Shown one piece after another: positions 33,259-40,893 of a stretch of DNA of 64,000 bases. Under the pieces are notes generated by a model. That model had not been told where the DNA came from. It ran no database searches and saw only the letters and a list, made by a program, of their open reading frames with translations. The DNA is from Bacteroidota bacterium (lineage in GTDB: Bacteria > Bacteroidota > Bacteroidia > Chitinophagales > LD1). The stretch covers positions 248,001 to 312,000 of the forward strand of contig JADKJG010000006.1 of NCBI GenBank assembly GCA_016722375.1, read 5' to 3'. Position 1 is the first letter of the stretch. Every line of letters starts with the position of its first letter. A program made the position numbers and the translations under genes.

Positions 33259-33612
33259 TTACCGGAAATATGAAAGGTCTTTTTTCTCTCCGGAGTCTGG
33301 CTTTTTGTCATTATCTTCTTCTTCGGTCTGATCGTTTACCACGGCTTTCTGGATGCGTTGGCGGAAATAAATGAATAGTAATACCTCAAACGAAATAGCA
33401 ACCGGTTCAAACAGCATAGCGGCCTGAATTCCCTTTTCCGATTTTAGAGCATCAATGCCATAAAAATATATGAACACAAAAGCCATGGAAACTGCCATGA
33501 TGATAATAGCGACAACATAATTCATCACATAGGGAAGAGAAGGAATTCCCCGATTCTTAGACATACGATGTAACTGGTAAGCGAATATGATGGTTAATAC
33601 TAGGTCTATCAT
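33259..33612 (-). CDS. Hypothetical membrane protein
   Basis: The 117-residue product has an N-terminal hydrophobic helix (MIDLVLTIIFAYQLHRM), two further helices (VMNYVVAIIIMAVSMAFVFIYFY and FEVLLFIYFRQRI), and an acidic/basic tail (EEEDNDKKPDSGEKKD). No family recognised. It overlaps the YjbR-like gene by 4 bp, so it is the last gene of the operon with the sulfatase. Confidence 0.65.
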   Translation of the reverse strand: MIDLVLTIIFAYQLHRMSKNRGIPSLPYVMNYVVAIIIMAVSMAFVFIYFYGIDALKSEKGIQAAMLFEPVAISFEVLLFIYFRQRIQKAVVNDQTEEEDNDKKPDSGEKKDLSYFR

Positions 33613-33971
33613 TTTAGATTATTTAGTTCGTCCTTTAATTTTCTTGTCAGTCCTTTTACCACTTCGTCGTATGAATGATCCACCATCCATAGCAATTCCC
33701 TTTTGGGAATGCTTAGTCCGTCAAAGATAACAGTATTCCAGTGCTTTTTGTTCATGTGATATCCGGGCAAAACATCTTTATACTTTTCACGGTATTCAGG
33801 AACCCGTTCGGCATCCATTTTCAGGTTCACACTCATTGGCTGGCTTGTAAGGCTCATCAATAAAAAAATCTTACCCATCACCTTGAATACAAGGGTGTCT
33901 TCATCAAATGGAAACTCTTCTGTCACTTGCTTTTTACTAAGACAGTATTCTCTTAGTTCTTCAATGTTCAT
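33609..33971 (-). CDS. MmcQ/YjbR family protein
   Basis: The 120-residue protein has the YjbR layout: NIEELREYCLSKKQVTEEFPFDEDTLVFKVMGKIFLLMSL, AERVPEYREKYKDVLPGYHMNKKHWNTVIFDG, and LLWMVDHSYDEVVKGL. The fold is related to double-wing DNA-binding or MmcQ proteins, but the molecular role is not well established. It overlaps both neighbours by 4 bp. Confidence 0.88.
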   Translation of the reverse strand: MNIEELREYCLSKKQVTEEFPFDEDTLVFKVMGKIFLLMSLTSQPMSVNLKMDAERVPEYREKYKDVLPGYHMNKKHWNTVIFDGLSIPKRELLWMVDHSYDEVVKGLTRKLKDELNNLK

Positions 33972-35398
33972 TTCCCCTTGTTCATAATGTTCTCGGAGAA
34001 GATCGAGAAGCCATCCATTGATTGCTTTAGATATTTTTTCCGCTGCTCTGTCAGGTTCAATTCCTCGAGCGGATTGAAGTTCTTTTCTACAAATTCAAAA
34101 ACTGGCTCATTGCCGTTCATCGTCGTCGGTGCATACATCCAATCGCCTGCCCGCTTCACAAAACGCTTATCCCCTTCGATAAACGCCAATTGGTTGTATT
34201 TATATTTAGCAAGCGTACGCCCCTCATTATTATACCAGAAGCCTTCAAGCATCGGGAGATTATCTTCCCGTTCTTCCATCATGGTTTTACCCGTCTGTTC
34301 TACACCGGCAGCGCGTAGAATATCATAAAACATAAAACGCGATGCTACATTAAAGGTTTTCGTTTCCGCCTTTGGACTTTCGTGATCCAGCCAAAAGTAT
34401 GGCACTTTGTTCCCTCCATCCGTCACATTGCTGAAGTGGTATTGCCACCCTTGATCTCCGAAATTGTCTCCATGATCTGAACAAAATACCACTAAGTTAT
34501 CCTGCCCCTGGTGCATCTGTTTGCAGAAGCTATCTACATCATCACGGATTAGTTTCCAAGATAACTGCTGCTTACGCCGCAATATATCAAGGTCGGATTG
34601 CTTTAATATTTGTTTGTCTGTTTTCAGGAATGACTGAGAAAGAAAATGATAAAGAATCTTCCATTCATGAATTTTACCGAAAAGTCCTGTGCTCAAATGC
34701 TTAAATGTATTCGCAATATGATAAGGGTAATGCGTCTCCATCAAATTGACAAACATGAATACGCCCTTACCTTTGGCATTGTTTTCTTCAATCAATTGTT
34801 TCGCCTTGGCGAGGGCCGCATCTGATGTTTTCTGCGACCAGACAATTCCCTGACGAAGGTCCTCACTGATCTTGTCGAAGGTGTGATCTTTAGGCTTCAG
34901 CAGCATCCGGCGAATTCGTGGGCGATTGAGCGCTAAAATAGCCCGCAAAATCAAGCGGTATTCCGGCTTGACGATATTCCATGTTTTATATACTTCATCA
35001 AAGCCGCGACTTACATTGAAAATATCTGTGGTCACTACGTTGGCCGATACCTGAATAGCTTTGTAACCAGCCCCTTTGAGCAGTTCTGATATGGAGGGAA
35101 CATCATTCTTTAGCCAGCGACTTTGAGAAGTAGCTCCGTGCTCGTGTGGCAACAAACCTGTGAACATACTAGAGGTGGCAGGTAGTGTCCAACACCCGGA
35201 TGACCGAGCATTACTAAATTGAACCGCGTTGCCTTCCAGATAAGGGACTCCCGGCCCCTCCTCTCGATAAACAGAATCGTATCGCAAACTATCTGCGACT
35301 ACTACAATAATATTTTTTGGTTTTCCCAATGTTTCGTTAAACGGAGCGCGAAGAAAGCGATAATGTGCAAATAACAAATGAGTAATTACAACATACAA
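33968..35398 (-). CDS. Sulfatase-like hydrolase/transferase (alkaline phosphatase superfamily)
   Basis: The 476-residue protein has the superfamily metal and nucleophile sites: NIIVVVADSLRYDSV (Asp ligand), SGCWTLPATSSMFTGLLPHEHG (nucleophile region; a Cys or Ser/Thr in a non-classical version of CxPSR), and VVFCSDHGDNFGD (Asp-His ligands). Since the CxPSR motif is altered, it may be a phosphodiesterase or phosphoethanolamine-type transferase rather than a true sulfatase. No ATG fits; the start is a TTG at 35398 or one slightly downstream. It heads a three-gene operon with 4-bp overlaps. Confidence 0.82.
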   Translation of the reverse strand: MYVVITHLLFAHYRFLRAPFNETLGKPKNIIVVVADSLRYDSVYREEGPGVPYLEGNAVQFSNARSSGCWTLPATSSMFTGLLPHEHGATSQSRWLKNDVPSISELLKGAGYKAIQVSANVVTTDIFNVSRGFDEVYKTWNIVKPEYRLILRAILALNRPRIRRMLLKPKDHTFDKISEDLRQGIVWSQKTSDAALAKAKQLIEENNAKGKGVFMFVNLMETHYPYHIANTFKHLSTGLFGKIHEWKILYHFLSQSFLKTDKQILKQSDLDILRRKQQLSWKLIRDDVDSFCKQMHQGQDNLVVFCSDHGDNFGDQGWQYHFSNVTDGGNKVPYFWLDHESPKAETKTFNVASRFMFYDILRAAGVEQTGKTMMEEREDNLPMLEGFWYNNEGRTLAKYKYNQLAFIEGDKRFVKRAGDWMYAPTTMNGNEPVFEFVEKNFNPLEELNLTEQRKKYLKQSMDGFSIFSENIMNKGK

Positions 35399-35479
35399 TC
35401 TTTAGCGTTGCGTTAAATTAGATTTCTCCACCTAATGTCTCGTTAGATATTCGTATTTTCGCACCCATAAAATAAAGAC

Positions 35480-36031
35480 ATGGATTTATCTGAAATTGTT
35501 GCTGTAACCGGATTACCCGGTTTGTTTAAAGTTGCTGGAAAGAAAAGCGATGGGGTCATAATCACCTCTTTGGTGGATGGAAAATCTCAATTCGTGGGGT
35601 CGCGCCACAATCAGGCGACCACTTTAGATTCGATTGTTATCTACACCACTGGCGATAATGCTTCGCTGAAAGATGTATTGGCGTCTATAAAAAAGAATCA
35701 GGCTAAGCATCCCGTTCCTGATTTGAAGGATGAAGGCGGTGTAAAAAAATGGTTGGGAGTAGTGTTGCCCGACTATGATAAGGAGAAAGTCCATTTCAGC
35801 GATATGAAAAAGCTGGTGAAGTGGTATAACATTCTCAACGAAAAGAATCTGATTGAGGAACTTACCGCTGAAAAGAAACAGGACGATGGAGAAGAAGTTG
35901 CAGTAGAAAAGAAAGAAGCTGTTACCAAAACAGAGAACAAGACTAAATCAAAGAAGACTCAGGTTTCGGGCAAAGCACAAAGCAAACCGGCACCGATCAA
36001 GAAAATTACTACACCTAGAAAAGCAACCTAA
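35480..36031 (+). CDS. DUF5606 domain protein
   Basis: The 183-residue protein starts MDLSEIVAVTGLPGLFKVAG, a signature of the Bacteroidota DUF5606 family, followed by VHFSDMKKLVKWYNIL. The C-terminal ~60 residues are Lys/Glu/Thr-rich and probably disordered (KKEAVTKTENKTKSKKTQ). No signal peptide. Function unknown. It is 3 bp before the M3 peptidase gene, so they are co-transcribed. Confidence 0.85.
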   Translation: MDLSEIVAVTGLPGLFKVAGKKSDGVIITSLVDGKSQFVGSRHNQATTLDSIVIYTTGDNASLKDVLASIKKNQAKHPVPDLKDEGGVKKWLGVVLPDYDKEKVHFSDMKKLVKWYNILNEKNLIEELTAEKKQDDGEEVAVEKKEAVTKTENKTKSKKTQVSGKAQSKPAPIKKITTPRKAT

Positions 36032-36034
36032 TAC

Positions 36035-37765
36035 ATGTCGGCAGAGGTTAATGGGAGCTTGCTCCCTACACGCAAGAAAAGAGTTTTTGTATCCGAAGAT
36101 TTCACGCCCGATACTTGGGACAAGTTGGAATATTATTATCAAAACCTTCTTGGTTTCAAGTTAGATTCCGTTAAGGAATTAAAACAATGGCTGTTCAATT
36201 GGAGTGAACTGGAGACGGTCATATCCGAATATAGCCGTTGGATATATGTGCGCACAACGGTTGACACTTCAGACGAAAAAGCGAAGGCAGAACTGATTTA
36301 TCTCTACACAGAAATAGTTCCTCGCGTTTCACCTCTGGATAATCAACTGAAGCAAAAATTCATTTCCTGTCCTTTTATTGATGAGTTAGATAGCGCCATT
36401 TACGCCACCACCATACGAAAGGTGAAGAAGGAAGTCGAAATGTTTCGCGAAGCAAATATCTCGCTACAAAGCGAGATGAATATCAAGCAAAGTACTTTTG
36501 ACCAGATTACCGGGCCACAGAGCATACAACATGACGGTCAGGAAATTACGCTGCAACAAGCGGCCGTATATCTGAAAAGCACTGATCGGAAACTGCGGGA
36601 AGAAATATTTTTGCTTTCGGGCAAAAGAAGAATGCAAGATGCTGATAAGCTCGATGCCTTATTGACGGAACTAATCCAGCTACGGCACCAAATGGCGGTC
36701 AATGCCGGATACAAGAATTACATTCAATATCGCTTCGATGAATTAGGACGTTTTGATTATACGCCAGCGGATTGTGAAACTTTTCATCGGGCGGTGGAAG
36801 AAGTCGTGATGCCGGTGGTGAATAAACATTTTCACGAGCGAAAAGAAAAATTAGGGCTGGACAAACTGAAACCTTGGGATGCCGAGGTGGATTTGAGTGG
36901 GAAAGCACCTCTTCAACCATTTAAGTCGGCTGAAGAAATGACCGACAAAACCATTGAGTGTTTTGCGCATTTAGATTCCTATTTCTCCAATTGTTTGGAG
37001 ATTATGAAATCTATGAAATATCTGGATCTCGAATCACGCAAAAACAAAGGACCGGGTGGATATAATATGGCCATGCCGGAAATCGGAGTCCCTTTTATCT
37101 TCATGAACTCTGCCAACTCCGAACAAGATGTCATCACGATGGTGCATGAGGGAGGCCATGCCGTGCAAACCTTTCTAACCAATCAGTTGGAACTAAATGC
37201 CTTCAAGGAGTTGACTCCCGAAATAGCCGAAGTAGCCTCTATGGGTATGGAGTTATTGAGTATGGAGCATTGGAATGTTTTCTATCCTAACACGGAAGAC
37301 TTGACGCGAGCGAAAAAGAGACATCTGCAATACCTGCTTGGAATATTGAGCAAAACTTGTCAGGGCGATGCTTTCCAGTTTTGGCTTTATAACAACCCGG
37401 AGCATAGTATCGAAGAGCGCAGAAACAAATGGACGGAGTTAAACCATCGTTTTTCCGCTAAGGAGGTAGATTGGACCGGTCAGGAAGAATTCGAGAGAAC
37501 AGGGTATCACAAAATCCTTCACTTCTATATTGTTCCTCTGTATTATATAGAATATGCCTTTGCTCAATTGGGAGCCATAGCCTTGTGGCATAATTTCCGT
37601 CAGAACAGGGAAAAAACTATAGAGAATTATAAAAACGCATTGCGTTTGGGTTATACCAAGCCGATTCCTGTTTTTTACGAAACTGCCGGTATCAAGTTTG
37701 ATTTCTCCAAGCAATATATCTCCGGATTGGTTGACTTCTTGAAAATAGAAGAAGCAAGTTTATAG
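36035..37765 (+). CDS. M3 family oligoendopeptidase (PepF-like)
   Basis: A zinc metallopeptidase that cleaves short peptides in the cytoplasm. The 576-residue protein carries the M3 active site MVHEGGHAVQTFL, with His371-Glu372-x-x-His375 and the downstream Glu in EIAEVASMGMELLSMEHW. The helical N-terminal domain (YYQNLLGFKLDSVKELKQWL) matches PepF-type enzymes. No signal peptide. After its stop, 37766-38109 has no supported gene. Confidence 0.92.
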   Translation: MSAEVNGSLLPTRKKRVFVSEDFTPDTWDKLEYYYQNLLGFKLDSVKELKQWLFNWSELETVISEYSRWIYVRTTVDTSDEKAKAELIYLYTEIVPRVSPLDNQLKQKFISCPFIDELDSAIYATTIRKVKKEVEMFREANISLQSEMNIKQSTFDQITGPQSIQHDGQEITLQQAAVYLKSTDRKLREEIFLLSGKRRMQDADKLDALLTELIQLRHQMAVNAGYKNYIQYRFDELGRFDYTPADCETFHRAVEEVVMPVVNKHFHERKEKLGLDKLKPWDAEVDLSGKAPLQPFKSAEEMTDKTIECFAHLDSYFSNCLEIMKSMKYLDLESRKNKGPGGYNMAMPEIGVPFIFMNSANSEQDVITMVHEGGHAVQTFLTNQLELNAFKELTPEIAEVASMGMELLSMEHWNVFYPNTEDLTRAKKRHLQYLLGILSKTCQGDAFQFWLYNNPEHSIEERRNKWTELNHRFSAKEVDWTGQEEFERTGYHKILHFYIVPLYYIEYAFAQLGAIALWHNFRQNREKTIENYKNALRLGYTKPIPVFYETAGIKFDFSKQYISGLVDFLKIEEASL

Positions 37766-38109
37766 TCTTTATAATACAGTCGCCTCCACTTTTTCTAACT
37801 AAGGTTTAGAATTGAGTAGGATAATACCCCTTCTCGAATGAGATTCCATAATCCCATCTCGAAATCCTCCTAAATCCTTCTAAAAATTATTGCTTCTTTC
37901 AAGTACATCACAGCCACTATTATAGTGCCGACAGTCAAAAACCCTGTATCCTTTCGGCCACTGCTACTATCACCAACCTTTCAGAAAACATGGTTTTTAG
38001 TCTAAATCAATGATTCCGGCTGTTTTTATCGAAAAAGGTATGTTTCAGTGTTAAAACTAATCATTTAGACTATTTTCCGAGTGGTGGGTGAAAAAAATGA
38101 TGAGAAAAC

Positions 38110-38506
38110 TGCCTAAAAGTGTGACCACTTTTCGAAAAAGGAGCTACTTTTTTGAAAAAAGGAGCTCCTTTTTTTCAGAGAGTAGCTCCTTCTAACTAAA
38201 AAGTAGCTCCTTTTCGCCGGAAAGCACCTCCTTTTTTTCGAGGAGCACCACCTTTTCGTCAGAAAGCACCTCCTTTTTGCTGGAGAGTAGCACCTTTTCT
38301 TCTAGGAGTAGCACCTTTTTTTTCGGAAGCACCTCCTTTTTGGCTCGGAGTACCTACTTCCGACTCAAAAGTAGCTCCTTTTTCGCAGAGAGTAGATGGT
38401 TTTTGACGGGCACCACATGGTTTCCCTTAGTAATAAGCTACTTTTTGACTGAAACCATTTGGTTTTTGTCCAAAAGTGGTTGGTGTTTTTGAGGAACTAA
38501 ATGGTG
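38110..38506. repeat. 21-bp-period degenerate tandem array 3 (19 units)
   Basis: The longest array: 19 units over 397 bp, all 21 bp except one of 19 bp. Most units end in a CACCTCCTT or TAGCTCCTT motif after a T-run start (TTTnnC); the last six units drift to TGGTT/TGGTG ends. No unique spacers and no plausible protein: heptad peptides appear in all frames only because 21 is a multiple of three. It lies between the M3 peptidase and the predicted small RNA. The region 38507-38886 contains no supported gene. Confidence 0.92.
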
Positions 38507-38886
38507 GCAGATTGTTGTAACGACTTCACCTTTGGGACATTACCCTTAATCGCCATCGGTTGATTCATCTTTTTTTATAAGAAAATGTCATTGCAATTTC
38601 GATTCCGTAATAAATTATACAGAGCATCGGAAGAAGCAATCTTCTGTTGTGTATTTCAAATAGGGTGAGCCGCAACTTGAATCTTCTTCTTCAGTTCCGA
38701 TATTTCTCAGCTAGTATTCTGAATATTTTGAGGTTTCTAATACGTAATCCGGGATAATCCAATTCTAAAGAACCAGCCCATCTATCTTCATTCATAACAA
38801 AAAAACCACATTGTCATTTTAATGTAAAATTAAAGAGGCTATGCAGAATATGACATTATTATGACAAAAGTGAGACCAAAGCGGGA

Positions 38887-38894
38887 TAAATTTG
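38887..38894 (+). promoter_or_regulatory. Bacteroidota -7 promoter box for a predicted small RNA
   Basis: TAAATTTG matches TAnnTTTG exactly. Transcription would begin at about 38901, just before the structured segment that ends in a strong terminator. No -33 element was recognised. Confidence 0.5.
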
Positions 38895-38900
38895 TATCGG

Positions 38901-38988
38901 TTCTTTGATAGTGCGCTTTATGAAGGGTTGGGGGTTCAACTCGCGCATAAAGCACCCCCGGCGAATATTCGTCGGGGGATTTTTTTAC
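38901..38988 (+). ncRNA. Predicted small RNA of about 85 nt
   Basis: A promoter box at 38887 is followed by a hairpin (GCTTTATG at 38915-38922 pairing with CATAAAGC at 38946-38953) enclosing a G-rich loop with GTTGGGGGTTCAAC, and then a terminator: CCCCC at 38955-38959 with GGGGG at 38974-38978 plus further pairs (GGCGAA/TTCGTC) followed by seven or more T. The T run is on the plus-strand side, so the terminator serves a plus-strand transcript, not the convergent oxidoreductase gene. The GGGGG of the loop could also pair with CCCCC of the terminator. No known RNA family was recognised. Confidence 0.6.
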
Positions 38989-40005
38989 CAGGCACAAGCT
39001 ACCTTGCCTATACTTTGCCTTGATTCGAGGAATTTGTGCGCTTCGGCAATGTCCTCCGCTTTGAAAATCTTTCCTCCTTGTGGACGAAAGACTCCTTCTT
39101 CAACCAAACGCACTACGTTATCTAAGCAACGTTTGATGACATGAGGTTTGCTGTCGGCAATCTTCAGCATATTAACCCCAATCAGGCTTTTTGAATTCAT
39201 CATAAATTGAACAGGGTGATAGATGCCGAATTGAAGCGCAATGAGGGCGGTAGAAAAAATATTGGTAGCAGAGGTCATGTTCGCGGCCCCATAACAAACA
39301 ATTCTTCCACCCGGAGCAAGAATGGAAAATCCACGTCGGATGAAGCCTCCGCCCACCCCGGTCGAAAATCACATCCACACCATCTCCTTTGGTTTGTTCA
39401 TCAATATAATCGTCGAAATCTACCGTTCGAGTGTTGATGACATGATGGGCCTTTTGTGCCTTCAACAGTTCCACTTTAGAGTCGCTGCCGGTCGTGGCAA
39501 AAACTTCGCAGCCTTTCCAAAGTGCATATTGCATGAGGCCGGTACCCACGCCGCCCGCCGCTGAATGAATGAGTACGCGGTCGCCTGGATGGAGGTTAAT
39601 CATTTCGGCAGCGCCGTAATAGGCGGTGCAATATTGAGTGGTCAACGTAGTAGCTTCAGCAATGTTGATGTTGTTCGGAATTTTGGTGACGGCCCGTTCA
39701 TCCGTCAGCGCATATTCTGCATAACCTCCAAAACGGGTCATGGCCGCCACGCGGTCGCCTTCTGCAAAATGTTTGACGCTGCTACCTACCATTTCGATAG
39801 TGCCACATACATCATAGCCTATCAACCCGGGCACATTGGGGGCTTCTTTATACATTCCTCGGCGAGCCATCACATCGGCGAAGTTCAGCCCAAAGCCCTC
39901 TACTTTTATCAATACTTCGCCGGGTCGCGGCACCGGCATAGGGGTTTCCCTAATTTCAAAAGCTTCGTCTGCATCGCCGTGTTTGATAAGATAGATAGCT
40001 TTCAT
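38985..40005 (-). CDS. Zinc-type alcohol dehydrogenase/quinone oxidoreductase, frameshifted
   Basis: The N-terminal part (MKAIYLIKHGDADEAFEIRE... to GVDVIFD) is in one frame and the C-terminal part (GGFIRRGFSILAPGGRIVCYG to the end, SIGKVACAW) in another; they overlap near 39347-39362, where removing one base restores the whole ~339-residue protein. Domains: GroES-like (1-125), then a Rossmann domain with HSAAGGVGTGLMQYA (AxxGxxG NADPH site). The zinc ligands of true alcohol dehydrogenases are absent, so it is of the quinone oxidoreductase/VAT-1 type. The indel may be a sequencing error; otherwise it is a pseudogene. Confidence 0.85.
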
Positions 40006-40135
40006 AGGAGGTTTTTAGGGGTGATTATTATTTGGTTATGTGCAATATATTAAAAAAGCGGTAATAAATAGGGAAGTTTGAAAGACAGGATTGAAAGAAA
40101 TTCTATTTTTAAAAAAATAAAAAGACATTTCATTT

Positions 40136-40882
40136 ATGAAAACCAATTTGAAAAAGATAGAAACCACCGCACCAAAAGGTTTTGGTAAGGAGAAAACCAA
40201 AGGCGAAACGTTGAAGTTGAAACTAAAAATTGAAGAGTTGCAGAATCTGCTTTATGCGGAAAGTCGCCATTCTGTTTTAGTCGTTCTTCAGGGCATGGAT
40301 GCTTCGGGTAAGGATGGTGTGGTCAGAAATGTTTTTGACCGAGTCAATCCCATGGGTTGTCGGGTGATTCCATTTAAGAAACCTTCGGAGGTCGAGATGA
40401 AACATGATTTCCTTTGGAGGATTCATCAGCATGTTCCTGAGAAGGGGATGATTCATATTTTCAATCGCTCTCATTATGAAGATGTGCTGATTCAAAGGGT
40501 GCATAAATGGGTAGATGAGAAAACAATACAACAGCGCTTTGTTCATATCAACCACTTTGAAAGGTTGCTTACCGAAACCGGCACCACTATTTTGAAATTT
40601 TATCTGCATGTATCTAAAGAAGAACAGTTAGAGCGCTTGCAGGAGCGCATGAGCGACCGAACCAAGATGTGGAAATACAATGAAGCAGATTTGAAAGAAA
40701 GAGCATATTGGGACGAGTATCAAAAAGCTTATGAAGATGTTTTTAGGAATTGTTCCGAATCGGCATCGTGGCATATTGTTCCTTCTGACCAAAATTGGTA
40801 CAAGGAATATGTCATCTTAAAGACTGTGGTCGAGACCTTGGAATCCTTCGGGATGAAATATCCGGGATTAAAAAAGGAATAA
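40136..40882 (+). CDS. Polyphosphate kinase 2 family protein
   Basis: PPK2 enzymes transfer phosphate between polyphosphate and nucleotides. The 248-residue protein is a single-domain PPK2: Walker A GMDASGKDG (53-61), the GCRVIPFKKPSEVEMKHDFLWRIHQHVP segment split by the family-typical Trp-Arg, Walker B/lid IHIFNRSHYEDVL (106-118), and LQERMSDRTKMWKYNEAD. The length fits class I or III, which favour ADP/AMP phosphorylation. No signal peptide. Confidence 0.92.
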   Translation: MKTNLKKIETTAPKGFGKEKTKGETLKLKLKIEELQNLLYAESRHSVLVVLQGMDASGKDGVVRNVFDRVNPMGCRVIPFKKPSEVEMKHDFLWRIHQHVPEKGMIHIFNRSHYEDVLIQRVHKWVDEKTIQQRFVHINHFERLLTETGTTILKFYLHVSKEEQLERLQERMSDRTKMWKYNEADLKERAYWDEYQKAYEDVFRNCSESASWHIVPSDQNWYKEYVILKTVVETLESFGMKYPGLKKE

Positions 40883-40893
40883 GAACCCAAAAA

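Noticed and set aside
38277..38492. 71-residue frame in array 3
   Set aside because: Same by-product of the 21-bp period; composition is almost only Ser, Thr, Phe and Trp.
38110..38506. CRISPR array
   Set aside because: Units are contiguous 21-mers with gradual divergence, no spacers and no cas genes in the window.
38925..38955. tRNA or tmRNA 3' part because of a GTTCAACTC stretch
   Set aside because: No complementary T-stem, acceptor stem or CCA; the region folds better as a simple hairpin plus terminator.
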